Shown: positions 37,128-45,879 of the stretch, piece after piece
Position numbering within the stretch: the stretch's first letter is position 1
Layout of the letters: the number at the start of each line of letters is the position of its first letter
Source: an uncultured Paracoccaceae bacterium
GTDB taxonomy: Bacteria > Pseudomonadota > Alphaproteobacteria > Rhodobacterales > Rhodobacteraceae
DNA length: 64,000 nt
Assembly (NCBI GenBank): GCA_938002605.1
Contig: CALLAF010000030.1
Coordinates: forward strand, 48,230-112,229
Direction: 5' to 3'
Made by a program: the position numbers and the translations under genes
Notes under the pieces: generated by a model
Seen by the model: the letters and a program-made list of their open reading frames with translations, nothing else
What the model was told of the DNA's origin: nothing
The model's database searches: none

Positions 37128-37746
37128 CGCCCCACGCGATTGCCGCAAACAGCAGCAACAACACAATCGCGATGGCGATGTTTGATCCGTAAAACACCAT
37201 ACGCTGGGGCAATTCGAGATCGTTCAAGAAACGGTAGGGCAAGCCGCTCGTCACGGTGCCAACCGGCGTTGGGTTCAATGGGCCCACAACAAATTCAGCC
37301 CAAAGAACATAGCTTCCGATCACCCCAAATAGCCACGCAAACGCTGGTGCCAAACGCCGGTAACTGCGGTGAATAAAAATCGTATCAATAAGCTGCAGCA
37401 AGGGGCCGAATAAATGCAAATATAGTTCTAAGTGCCATGACATCAATTGGCCGTCGCTGGTTACAGAGGTTGGGTCAGCAAAATATAGACGCCAAAACAA
37501 GAATACGACCATCGCGTTGATGACCGATGTCATACAAACAAACCCATCCCAACGCATGTCGGAGCGCCCCTCTTGGATCGCCATCATACGGCTTGCTGCA
37601 AAGAACGAGGCAAACAGCGCCCAAATCGTTAAATATCGGGCTGGCCCGCCAAAGCCATCGTAACCGCCAAAGACCAATGTCCGCAGGACATAGCCACCCG
37701 CCAGCAAGAATACCGCCCAACGGTAGATATGAATAAAGCGCGCCAT
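37093..37746 (-). CDS. Integral membrane protein of unknown function
   Basis: 217-residue protein with six predicted hydrophobic helices; YLTIWALFASFFAASRMMAI and SVINAMVVFLFWRLYF are clear segments, and the HLELYLHLFGPLLQLIDTIF stretch recalls the Pr6Pr/FAR-17a-like membrane proteins. The ATG at 37746 has GAGGGGG upstream, better than the longer start at 37821. It converges on and overlaps the SDR gene by 35 bases. Confidence 0.65.
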   Translation of the reverse strand: MARFIHIYRWAVFLLAGGYVLRTLVFGGYDGFGGPARYLTIWALFASFFAASRMMAIQEGRSDMRWDGFVCMTSVINAMVVFLFWRLYFADPTSVTSDGQLMSWHLELYLHLFGPLLQLIDTIFIHRSYRRLAPAFAWLFGVIGSYVLWAEFVVGPLNPTPVGTVTSGLPYRFLNDLELPQRMVFYGSNIAIAIVLLLLFAAIAWGVRRAFPVPAAP

Positions 37747-37937
37747 TTGAATTTCCCCCTCGTGCAAGGACGGTGCGTCGAATTTCGCGGGGCGTCTATG
37801 ATGACGCAGCGTCTGCTGCAAAATCCGCCGCCAACATATGCGCAGGCATCAATCTGCCCATTCTGACCGACCTACCCCTTGCCGATTATAGCCAAAGACC
37901 GCATATCGATCTTGTTTTTGCACCTAAGGGACACGAC

Positions 37938-38714
37938 ATGACTTTGCGCCAAAGAACTGCAACGCTGCTGAACACGCCTGTGTTTGTTAACCTGATCATC
38001 GGCGTGATTGTGTTTAATGCTGTTATCCTTGGGCTAGAAACATCAAAACCACTGATGGCGCGGGTCGGCGGGGTGATCACGTTTTTGGATCAACTGTGTT
38101 TGACCATTTTTGTGATCGAATTGCTGGCCAAACTTTATGCTTCTGGGCTGCGTTTTTTTCGTAGCGGCTGGAACATCTTTGACTTTGTGATTGTCGGCGT
38201 ATCGCTGTTGCCCGGCGGCGGCGGTTTGTCAGTACTGCGTGCCTTGCGTATCTTTCGTGTGATGCGGGTTATTTCTGTGGTGCCGTCTTTGCGACGTGTC
38301 GTCGAAGGTTTTATTACGGCGCTGCCCGGCATGGGATCCGTATTCCTGCTGATGGGCATCGTCTTTTACATCGGGTCCGTCATGGCAACAAAACTATTTG
38401 GCGATAGCTTCCCCGAATGGTTCGGCAGTCTGGGCCAATCGGGTTATTCGCTGTTTCAGATTATGACGCTTGAGAGCTGGTCGATGGGGATCGTGCGTCC
38501 CATTATGGAAGTCTACCCCTATGCATGGGCATTCTTTGTGCCGTTTATCTTGGTGACAACATTCGCTGTTGTGAACCTGCTGGTCGGTTTGATCGTGAAT
38601 TCGATGCAAGACGCCCATGCCGAGGAAGACAACGCTGCTACAGACGCTTATCGTGACGAAGTGATGGCCAAACTGGACGCGATTGAAAAGCGGTTAGCCA
38701 GTCTGGACAAATAG
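37938..38714 (+). CDS. Bacterial voltage-gated sodium channel (BacNav, NaChBac/NavAb type)
   Basis: 258-residue single-domain channel subunit, expected to be a tetramer in the inner membrane. S1-S6 are visible; the S4 sensor has Arg101, 104, 107 and 110 every third residue (LRALRIFRVMRVI), and the pore has the sodium selectivity filter TLESWSM at 177-183 followed by GIVRPIMEVYPYAWAFF, nearly identical to NavAb. The C-terminal tail (about 232-258) is helical and heptad-like, as in channels where it holds the tetramer together. The ATG at 37938 has AAGGG upstream. A longer frame from 37773 adds no helix. Confidence 0.9.
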   Translation: MTLRQRTATLLNTPVFVNLIIGVIVFNAVILGLETSKPLMARVGGVITFLDQLCLTIFVIELLAKLYASGLRFFRSGWNIFDFVIVGVSLLPGGGGLSVLRALRIFRVMRVISVVPSLRRVVEGFITALPGMGSVFLLMGIVFYIGSVMATKLFGDSFPEWFGSLGQSGYSLFQIMTLESWSMGIVRPIMEVYPYAWAFFVPFILVTTFAVVNLLVGLIVNSMQDAHAEEDNAATDAYRDEVMAKLDAIEKRLASLDK

Positions 38715-38720
38715 CTGCGG

Positions 38721-40634
38721 CTACGCCCGCTTTTCCAAACTCACCACCCCGAGCACATCCAAGACCTTCGCTTCGATGTCTGATGCATTTAGCCCAGCGG
38801 TATCATACATCGCGCGGGGGCTGGCCTGATCAATAAATGTGTCGGGCAGAACCATTGAGCGGAATTTCAGACCGTGGTCGAACACACCCTCATCCGAGAG
38901 CATTTGCGCCACATGTGACCCGAAGCCGCCAACGCTGCCTTCTTCGATGCAGATCAGCGCCTCGTGGTCAGCGGCAAGTTGCAGGATCATATCCTTATCC
39001 AACGGCTTGGCGAAACGCGCATCCGCGACGGTTGGGGTAATTCCTTTGGCAGAAAGCGCCTCACACGCGGCGGTGACTTCTTGTAGGCGGGTCCCAAATG
39101 ACAAGATCGCAACCCGTGATCCTTGGGTAATCATGCGGCCTTTGCCGATTTCCAGCAGGTCTGGGTTTTGTGGCATCTCGACGCCAACGCCTTCGCCGCG
39201 TGGGAAACGGAACGCGATTGGGCCATCGTCGTAGGCAGCCGCCGTTGCAACCATGCGCACCAGTTCAGCCTCATCCGCAGCGGCCATAACGACCATTCCG
39301 GGCAGGTTCGCCAAAAACGCCACATCAAAGGCCCCGGCATGTGTCGCGCCATCGGCCCCGACAAGCCCGGCGCGGTCAATCGCAAAGCGCACAGGCAGAC
39401 GCTGGATGGCTACATCATGCACCACCTGATCGTAGCCACGTTGCAAGAACGTCGAATAAAGCGCGCAAAACGGACGCATCCCCCCTGCTGCAAGCCCCGC
39501 GCAGAATGTTACCGCGTGCTGTTCGGCAATGCCCACGTCAAAACACCGGCTCGCGTAGCGTGTCATAAAACGGTCCAACCCGGTGCCATCGGGCATTGCT
39601 GCCGTCACCGCGCAAATTTTGGGATCGTCAGCGGCCAGTTTGATCAGCGTATCCGAAAAAACGGATGTGTACGACGGCGCATTGCTCGGCGCTTTTTTCT
39701 GTTCGCCCGTGACCACATCAAACTTGCCGCGCGCGTGCCCTTTATCGTCGGCGCCCTCGGCGGGGGCGTATCCTTTGCCCTTTTTGGTAATCGCGTGGAT
39801 TAGAATTGGACCGTCTGCGCGATCTTTAACGGTGCGCAATACGGACAAGAGTTGATCCATGTCGTGCCCATCAATGGGGCCAAGGTAGGAAAAGCCCAGC
39901 TCTTCAAACAAGGTGCCGCCAACGGTCATATGCTTGAGCATATCTTTGGCACGCCGCGCGCCTTCGCGGAACGGTTCGGGCAGTAGCGATACCGCCCCTT
40001 TAGCGGCCGCTTTGAATTCTTGAAATGGCTCGCCCGCATAAAGCCGCGACAGATAGGACGACATCGCGCCAGTCGGCGGCGCAATCGACATTTCATTGTC
40101 ATTCAGGATCACGATCAGACGCTTGCCCAGATGACCGGCGTTATTCAGCGCCTCATAAGCCATACCAGCCGACATCGCACCGTCGCCAATCACGGCAATC
40201 GCATCGCCACCTTCACCACCCAAATCACGCGCCACGGCAAAACCCAGCGCCGCTGAAATCGAAGTGCTGGAATGGGCCGCGCCAAACGGATCATAGGGGC
40301 TCTCGGATCGCTTGGTGAACCCCGACAGCCCGCCTTCGGTGCGCAGGGTGCGGATACGGTCGCGCCGTCCGGTCAGGATCTTATGCGGATAGCATTGGTG
40401 CGACACATCCCAGATGATTTTGTCCTTCGGGGCATCAAACACGGCATGCATTGCGACCGTCATTTCGACCACGCCAAGGCCCGCACCAAGGTGCCCACCA
40501 GTGACAGAGACAGCGGCAATCGTTTCGGCCCGCAGATCATCGGCCAATTGGCGCAATTCTGCGTCCGTCAACTGCTTCATATCCGCTGGCGTGTTCACAC
40601 GGTCCAAAACGGGGGTATGTGGCTGGCTGGTCAT
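38721..40634 (-). CDS. dxs: 1-Deoxy-D-xylulose-5-phosphate synthase
   Basis: Condenses pyruvate and glyceraldehyde 3-phosphate at the head of the MEP isoprenoid pathway. The 637-residue thiamin-diphosphate enzyme has the [18 protein letters not shown] cofactor motif, the transketolase His in [17 protein letters not shown], and [18 protein letters not shown] in the second domain. It lies 12 nt after ispA, in an xseB-ispA-dxs arrangement known in many proteobacteria. Confidence 0.97.
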   Translation of the reverse strand: MTSQPHTPVLDRVNTPADMKQLTDAELRQLADDLRAETIAAVSVTGGHLGAGLGVVEMTVAMHAVFDAPKDKIIWDVSHQCYPHKILTGRRDRIRTLRTEGGLSGFTKRSESPYDPFGAAHSSTSISAALGFAVARDLGGEGGDAIAVIGDGAMSAGMAYEALNNAGHLGKRLIVILNDNEMSIAPPTGAMSSYLSRLYAGEPFQEFKAAAKGAVSLLPEPFREGARRAKDMLKHMTVGGTLFEELGFSYLGPIDGHDMDQLLSVLRTVKDRADGPILIHAITKKGKGYAPAEGADDKGHARGKFDVVTGEQKKAPSNAPSYTSVFSDTLIKLAADDPKICAVTAAMPDGTGLDRFMTRYASRCFDVGIAEQHAVTFCAGLAAGGMRPFCALYSTFLQRGYDQVVHDVAIQRLPVRFAIDRAGLVGADGATHAGAFDVAFLANLPGMVVMAAADEAELVRMVATAAAYDDGPIAFRFPRGEGVGVEMPQNPDLLEIGKGRMITQGSRVAILSFGTRLQEVTAACEALSAKGITPTVADARFAKPLDKDMILQLAADHEALICIEEGSVGGFGSHVAQMLSDEGVFDHGLKFRSMVLPDTFIDQASPRAMYDTAGLNASDIEAKVLDVLGVVSLEKRA

Positions 40635-40646
40635 CGTCGCTACCCT

Positions 40647-41510
40647 TTAGTGCGTCCGCGCAATCACAAAACGCGCGGCTTCTTTTAACGTATCGGCGTC
40701 GTCGCCATAAATAGATAGCGCATCGCAGGCATCTTGTACCAGATCACTTGCGCGGCGTTTCGCCCCATCAAGACCTAGCAGCGATACAAATGTCGCTTTG
40801 CCCGCGTCAGCATCTTTGCCAACCGCCTTGCCGACCTGATCAGCGTCGCCAATCACATCAAGCACATCGTCCCAAATCTGGAAAGCAAGGCCCAGCGCAT
40901 CGCCATAATGTTGCAAGGCAGCTGTATCCGCCTGTGCTATGCGCGCGCCAGCCATTGCGGACCAATTGATCAACGCCCCAGTTTTTCCGGCTTGCAACGC
41001 GGTAATTTCATCTAACGTCAAAGGTTTCGTTGCCGTCTCGGCCGCGATATCCGCTGCCTGACCGCCAACCATACCGCGCAGGCCTGCGGCTTGGGCTAGC
41101 GTCTGCGCAAGGCATATGCGCGCATCAGCGACGGCATCCACCCGCAGCACAAACTCAAATGCCATCGCCTGCAAAGAATCGCCAACAAGAACGGCGGTCG
41201 CCTCGTCCCATTTCACATGCACTGTGGGTTGGCCCCGGCGCAGGTCGTCATCATCCATGCAGGGCAGATCATCATGCACCAGTGAATAGGCATGCATACA
41301 TTCAATCGCCGCCGCTGCGGGCAGCGCAGTGGTCACTCCATGCAACTTGGCGGATTCCAGCACCAGAAACGCGCGCAGCGCTTTGCCGCCCTGCGTCGCA
41401 TAGGTCATGCCCTGCGCAATGGTCCCCGGCTGATCAGCGAGAGCATCTGCTATATAAGATTGCGTCAACGCCGCGGCCTCGTGCAGCGCAGATCGAAACG
41501 TATCAGCCAT
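40647..41510 (-). CDS. ispA: Farnesyl/geranyl diphosphate synthase
   Basis: Chain-elongating prenyltransferase giving farnesyl diphosphate. The 287-residue protein has the first Asp-rich motif DDLPCMDDDDLRRG at about 80-93 and the second in FQIWDDVLDVIGD. It overlaps xseB by eight bases and precedes dxs by 12 nt. Product chain length (C10/C15/C20) cannot be fixed from this sequence alone, but the residues before the first motif are as in bacterial FPP synthases. Confidence 0.94.
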   Translation of the reverse strand: MADTFRSALHEAAALTQSYIADALADQPGTIAQGMTYATQGGKALRAFLVLESAKLHGVTTALPAAAAIECMHAYSLVHDDLPCMDDDDLRRGQPTVHVKWDEATAVLVGDSLQAMAFEFVLRVDAVADARICLAQTLAQAAGLRGMVGGQAADIAAETATKPLTLDEITALQAGKTGALINWSAMAGARIAQADTAALQHYGDALGLAFQIWDDVLDVIGDADQVGKAVGKDADAGKATFVSLLGLDGAKRRASDLVQDACDALSIYGDDADTLKEAARFVIARTH

Positions 41511-41739
41511 CTAGCGGCGCGGTCCCTTTGGGGGTGCCGTTTTCATCAAAAGCAATCTTGGCGACTTTTTCTTCGGCCGCCTTGAGCTGTGCCTCGCAAC
41601 GCGCTTTCAATGCAGCGCCGCGCTCATACAGGGTGATCGATTGATCAAGCGCCACATCACCGCGCTCTAGCTGCCCGACAACGGCCTCTAACTCTTTCAT
41701 CGCGTCTTCAAAGCTCATTTCTTCGACTGGCGTGGTCAT
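41503..41739 (-). CDS. xseB: Exodeoxyribonuclease VII small subunit
   Basis: 78-residue helical protein with the family motif FEDAMKELEAVVGQLERGDV and SITLYERGAALKARCEAQLK. It is the regulatory small subunit of Exo VII, a single-strand DNA exonuclease. Its start overlaps the HDAC-like stop by four bases and its end overlaps ispA, a typical xseB-ispA coupling. xseA is elsewhere. Confidence 0.94.
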   Translation of the reverse strand: MTTPVEEMSFEDAMKELEAVVGQLERGDVALDQSITLYERGAALKARCEAQLKAAEEKVAKIAFDENGTPKGTAPLDG

Positions 41740-42659
41740 CTGCCTCTTTCCTCTAATACGCTGATATGGGCACGCGCCGCGTCACCCAATGCCTTTAGGT
41801 CATAGCCACCTTCCAGCATAGACACAACGCGCCCCGCACAATGTTCATCCGCCAAATCACACAGGCGCTCTGTCACCCATGCAAAATCTGCGGTGCGCAG
41901 CTTCATCCCCGCCAATGGATCATCTTCATGTGCATCAAATCCGGCGGAAATCAGCAGAAGTTGCGGAGAGAAGGCAGCGACCCTTGGGAACACTTTGCTT
42001 TCCATCGCGGCGCGAAACTCATCTGTTCCAGCGCCTTCGGGCAAGGGCACGTTTACCACATTGCCGACACCCGTTTCATGCGCGGCCCCGGTGCCGGGAT
42101 ATAGCGTCGATTGATGGGTCGAGCAAAACAAGATGCGCGGGTCGTCTTCGACCAAATCTTGGGTGCCATTGCCGTGGTGTACGTCGAAATCAACGATCGC
42201 AACGCGGTCTAGCCCGTGATGATCGAGCGCATATTTCGCGGCAATCGCAATATTGCCAAAGAAACAAAATCCCATCGCCGTTTCACGTTCAGCGTGATGG
42301 CCCGGTGGACGGGTCGCGGCAAAGACATTCGCGACATCCCCTGCCATCACCATATCAATGCCACGCACCCCAGCACCGGCAGCGCGGTAGGCAGCTTGCA
42401 ATGTGCCGACAGACATATGGGTATCCGCATCCAGCGACACCCAGCCGTTTTCGGGGGCTGCATCTTTGATGCTGTCGACATGCGCTTTTGGGTGGGCACG
42501 CAGCAAATCATCTTCGGCCACCAACGGGGCTTTGACACGGGTCAGGTCCATATCTTTCACAGCATCCAAAACCGCATCCAAACGGGCCACTTGTTCTGGA
42601 TGGCCCGGGGGCGTCACGTGGTCATAGCATGCGTCATGGGTAATCAATGCGGTGGTCAC
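41736..42659 (-). CDS. Histone-deacetylase-family (AcuC/HDAC-like) amidohydrolase
   Basis: 307-residue arginase-deacetylase fold protein with the Zn/active-site motifs RPPGHHAERETAMGFCFFGN and IVDFDVHHGNGTQDLV. It overlaps xseB by four bases. In bacteria such proteins deacetylate acetylpolyamines or acetylated lysine, or take part in acetoin/acetyl-CoA control; the substrate cannot be told here. Its position ahead of xseB-ispA-dxs recurs in Rhodobacterales. Confidence 0.88.
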   Translation of the reverse strand: MTTALITHDACYDHVTPPGHPEQVARLDAVLDAVKDMDLTRVKAPLVAEDDLLRAHPKAHVDSIKDAAPENGWVSLDADTHMSVGTLQAAYRAAGAGVRGIDMVMAGDVANVFAATRPPGHHAERETAMGFCFFGNIAIAAKYALDHHGLDRVAIVDFDVHHGNGTQDLVEDDPRILFCSTHQSTLYPGTGAAHETGVGNVVNVPLPEGAGTDEFRAAMESKVFPRVAAFSPQLLLISAGFDAHEDDPLAGMKLRTADFAWVTERLCDLADEHCAGRVVSMLEGGYDLKALGDAARAHISVLEERGR

Positions 42660-42701
42660 AAGCGCCCCTGCTTCCCTTATTTACGCAAACCTAACGGATG
42701 G

Positions 42702-43403
42702 CTATTCCGGAGCAAGCATATAACCCGCGCCGCGCACCGTTTGCAGATAGCGCGGTTGTTTCGGATCAACCTCGATCTTGCGGCGCAGCCGGGTAATCTG
42801 CACGTCTACGGCCCGCTCTTGGGTTTGCCCGCCAGACCGGCTGAGTTCTTCAACCAATTGCGCGCGGCTGATCGGTTCGCCAGGACTTGCCGAGAAAATA
42901 CGCATCAATTGGCTTTCGGTCGCGGTAAGCCGCACCAGATCGTCGCCACGCCACATTTCACCACGTTCGATATCATAGCGAACAGGGCCCATATGCATGA
43001 CCTTTGGCACCACGGTTGCTGGCTCTGCCTCTGGGACACGACGCAAAATAGCGTTGATGCGCAGCAAGAGCTCTTTGGGTTCAAAAGGCTTGGCAAGATA
43101 ATCGTCCGCTCCCGCCTCGAGCCCCGAAATCCGGTCATCGGTTTCGGCTTTGGCGGTCAGCAACATAATCGGCGTGGTGATCGTTTGGCGCAGGTCACGG
43201 CACAAGGAAACACCGTCCTCGCCCGGCATCATCACATCCAGAACGATCAGGTCAAATTCGAGCCCAGACAAAATGCGGCGCGCATGTGCAGCGTCACGCG
43301 CGGTGGTCACTAAGAAACCATTGCGGACCAAAAATTTACGCAGGAGGCTGCGAATGCGTTCGTCGTCATCGACAATAAGTAGATGTGCATCGTCAGCCTT
43401 CAT
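42702..43403 (-). CDS. petR: OmpR-family response regulator PetR
   Basis: 233-residue response regulator: receiver domain with acidic pocket (LLIVDDDERI), phosphoacceptor Asp56 in DLIVLDVMMPGEDG and Lys in LTAKAE, then a winged-helix domain (AVDVQITRLRRKIEVDPKQP). It overlaps the MarR-family gene by four bases, the petP-petR order described in Rhodobacter capsulatus, where it was linked to cytochrome bc1 gene function. No histidine kinase gene is adjacent. Confidence 0.85.
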   Translation of the reverse strand: MKADDAHLLIVDDDERIRSLLRKFLVRNGFLVTTARDAAHARRILSGLEFDLIVLDVMMPGEDGVSLCRDLRQTITTPIMLLTAKAETDDRISGLEAGADDYLAKPFEPKELLLRINAILRRVPEAEPATVVPKVMHMGPVRYDIERGEMWRGDDLVRLTATESQLMRIFSASPGEPISRAQLVEELSRSGGQTQERAVDVQITRLRRKIEVDPKQPRYLQTVRGAGYMLAPE

Positions 43404-43906
43404 TCCGTTCTTTCCTTCATCGCCTCAAAATGGTGACGTGTCTGATCGTCCATCATCGCCTCCAACACCTGCCGAAACCCGGCCACGGCATCCGGCCCAA
43501 CCTTGCGATAAGCCGCCCGCATCCGGTCGCGTTGTGCGTCCGACAATGCACGTTCCAATACCGCCCCTTCAGCCGTTAAGTGCAAATGCCGTTCGCGTTT
43601 GTCTTTTTGGCCGACAGTGCTAGCCACCAAACCGTCTTCTATCAATGTACGCAACACACGATTCAGCGATTGTTTTGTAACACCAAGAATAGAAAGGAGA
43701 TTATTTACCGTCGTTCCGGGGCTGCGATGAATAAAATGGATCGCGCGGTGATGTGCGCGCCCGTATGACTTCTCAGCCAAAATCCGGTCTGGATCAGCAG
43801 TAAAGCCGCGGTAGGCAAAAAACATTGCCTCGATCCCTTTGCGCAACTGTTCATCAGTCAGGAATAATAGGCTTTGCCCTGTCTGTGCCTGCGGTCCGTC
43901 ACTCAT
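43400..43906 (-). CDS. petP: MarR-family regulator PetP
   Basis: 168-residue winged-helix regulator: NNLLSILGVTKQSLNRVLRT is the recognition-helix region and VGQKDKRERHLHLTAEGA the wing. The ATG at 43906 has GAGGGGGAAAG upstream; a GTG nine codons earlier (43933) is the alternative. It is followed directly by petR. The petABC genes are not in this window. Confidence 0.83.
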   Translation of the reverse strand: MSDGPQAQTGQSLLFLTDEQLRKGIEAMFFAYRGFTADPDRILAEKSYGRAHHRAIHFIHRSPGTTVNNLLSILGVTKQSLNRVLRTLIEDGLVASTVGQKDKRERHLHLTAEGAVLERALSDAQRDRMRAAYRKVGPDAVAGFRQVLEAMMDDQTRHHFEAMKERTE

Positions 43907-44053
43907 GCGCTTTCCCCCTCGCGTTTGGGTCACAATACGTCAGCTTTATTGACATTCCAAGAATCAACCGCTAGCGAATTCCCGAAAATACGCAATATAA
44001 TGTCCAATTCGGACCTATTGTCGTAATAAATGCAAATTCTATGGGAGGCAACG

Positions 44054-44923
44054 ATGGGCGCTGCATATGATGATCGTGACGGTAAAATCTGGATGGACGG
44101 CCAATTGGTCGAATGGCGCGATGCCAATGTCCACATCCTCACACATGCTATGCACTACGCGTCTTCCGTCTTTGAAGGCGAACGTTGCTACGAGGGCAAG
44201 ATCTTCAAATCAGTGGAGCATTCAGAGCGCCTGATCAAATCTGGTGAACTGCTGGATATGGAAATCCCTTATTCCGTTGCAGAAATCGAAAAGGCCAAAT
44301 ACGACGTGCTCGCAGCCAACGGCTGGACCGACGCCTATGTGCGCGTTGTTGCATGGCGTGGCGCTGGCGAAGATATGGGTGTCGCATCCAACAAAAACCC
44401 GGTGCGCATGGCCGTTGCCGCATGGGAATGGGGTGCGTATTACGGCGACGCAAAGATGAAGGGTGCTAAGCTCGACATCGCGAAATGGAAACGACCGTCG
44501 CCCGAAACAATCCCAACTGCCGCCAAGGCCGCCGGTCTTTATATGATCTGCACCATGTCCAAACACGCTGCCGAAGCCAAAGGATGTTCGGATGCGCTGT
44601 TCATGGATTATCGCGGCTATGTCGCCGAAGCGACGGGTGCGAACATCTTTTTCGTAAAAGGTGGCGAGGTCCACACCCCCGATCCGGATGCGATTCTAAA
44701 CGGGATCACCCGCCAGACCGTTATCGATATGCTCGAAGCCAAAGGGATCAAGGTGCACGTCCGCCGCATCATGCCTGAAGAACTGGCCGATTTCGAACAG
44801 TGCTGGCTGACAGGCACGGCCGCCGAAGTTACCCCCGTTGGACAAATCGGTGACTACACATTCGAGGTCGGCGCGCTCACCCGTGAAATCGCGCAGGAAT
44901 ACGAACAGCTCGTACGCGCCTAA
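44054..44923 (+). CDS. ilvE: Branched-chain amino acid aminotransferase
   Basis: PLP enzyme for the last step of leucine, isoleucine and valine synthesis and the first of their degradation. The 289-residue fold-type IV protein has ANVHILTHAMHYASSVFEGE, the substrate-binding DYRGYVAEATGANIFFVKGG, and the C-terminal QCWLTGTAAEVTPVGQIG. GGGAGG precedes the ATG at 44054; the eight extra upstream codons are unlikely. Its TAA is overlapped on the other strand by a small ORF. Confidence 0.95.
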   Translation: MGAAYDDRDGKIWMDGQLVEWRDANVHILTHAMHYASSVFEGERCYEGKIFKSVEHSERLIKSGELLDMEIPYSVAEIEKAKYDVLAANGWTDAYVRVVAWRGAGEDMGVASNKNPVRMAVAAWEWGAYYGDAKMKGAKLDIAKWKRPSPETIPTAAKAAGLYMICTMSKHAAEAKGCSDALFMDYRGYVAEATGANIFFVKGGEVHTPDPDAILNGITRQTVIDMLEAKGIKVHVRRIMPEELADFEQCWLTGTAAEVTPVGQIGDYTFEVGALTREIAQEYEQLVRA

Positions 44924-45099
44924 GATTGCCACTGTTTTGGCGCGCGGTAAGCGTGCGTCAAGCCATCGCCACCGCGCTGCCGCACGCGCCGCTGTAAGGT
45001 CAGGCTTTGCGGCTTTGGTCCGCGGCTGTGCGCGACAGCAAGCAAGCGTTTTGTCGTGATTTCGGTGGGTTGATCAGGTTTATCCAACAGATGTTTCAT
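44920..45099 (-). CDS. Small basic protein, unknown
   Basis: 59-residue Arg/Lys/Gln-rich protein (MKHLLDKPDQPTEITTKRLL). It is supported by a strong ribosome site, GGAGGAATCAAAG, directly before the ATG at 45099, and by stop-codon overlap with ilvE, an arrangement seen at three other convergent gene pairs in the window. No family was recognised. The upstream ATG at 45117 is less likely because the ribosome site lies inside that extension. Confidence 0.45.
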   Translation of the reverse strand: MKHLLDKPDQPTEITTKRLLAVAHSRGPKPQSLTLQRRVRQRGGDGLTHAYRAPKQWQS

Positions 45100-45273
45100 C
45101 TTTGATTCCTCCGTCATAGACAGCCACTATACCACATTTCTGCTCTGAAGGCGCTGAAAACAGCGACGCCTTGAGATGTTACAATGATCACATTTCAAAT
45201 ATTTGTCGCCTTCACGCCAGCCTTTCATTTGTTGATGCAATATAAGAGACCGCGTAATCAGTGCCGTGTATCA

Positions 45274-45879
45274 ATGAATCAACCGTTATCTAAGCCCAGC
45301 TCGGGCCAATCTTTTGGTCTCTCGCAATCCGAAAACGCAATCAGACGTGTCCTAAAAGGCGCCCCTCAAGATCTATGGCTTGATACCATCAGACGGGCGC
45401 GGTTCGCGTCACATAACTCGCTCATTTCTTGGATGCTGTGCCAGCCAGAATGCGATTTCGCGGTTGCTGTCCATGCCTTCTATCGCAGCAATCCAGCGCA
45501 GTATCTCGATACGCCGATCGCAGTGCCGCCACACCCCAGTTCAGACCAAATTTTTGCACGGTGCCTGATCAATTGGGATACCGGATATTTCCGCACCCAT
45601 CGGCTGAAGGTCGAGGAATGTGATGCACCGCTGCGACAGATTTCGCGGATACATCAAAAGGTTATCGCACGTCAGCGTGGGTCATTACCGTTTCGCATCC
45701 CATTACGTTTTCTGGATCCCAAAGGCGGAAAACCGTTACAGCTCTCTGAAAACCTGAATCCCGAAAACGCCCCGGACCTTTGGGCCATGTATGCAGATGC
45801 GCGGCTAGATGTGCCCAGCGCGGCACCCGGATTCACACGAAAATTTTCGGGGATCATGCGCAAGATTTCGCGACGCTAG
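45274..45879 (+). CDS. DUF4274-like hypothetical protein
   Basis: 201-residue soluble protein. Residues about 50-80 (LISWMLCQPECDFAVAVHAF) resemble DUF4274, a domain of unknown function with the pattern WIL..P.CDxxTAL. The C-terminus is basic. The start at 45274 is inferred; no strong ribosome site precedes any candidate. Its TAG is shared in antiparallel with the stop of the DMT transporter gene. Confidence 0.55.
   Translation: MNQPLSKPSSGQSFGLSQSENAIRRVLKGAPQDLWLDTIRRARFASHNSLISWMLCQPECDFAVAVHAFYRSNPAQYLDTPIAVPPHPSSDQIFARCLINWDTGYFRTHRLKVEECDAPLRQISRIHQKVIARQRGSLPFRIPLRFLDPKGGKPLQLSENLNPENAPDLWAMYADARLDVPSAAPGFTRKFSGIMRKISRR

Noticed and set aside
43949..44001. Promoter elements TTGACA and TATAAT between petP and ilvE
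   Set aside because: Both hexamers are present but about 41 bases apart, so they cannot pair; partner boxes for either are poor.
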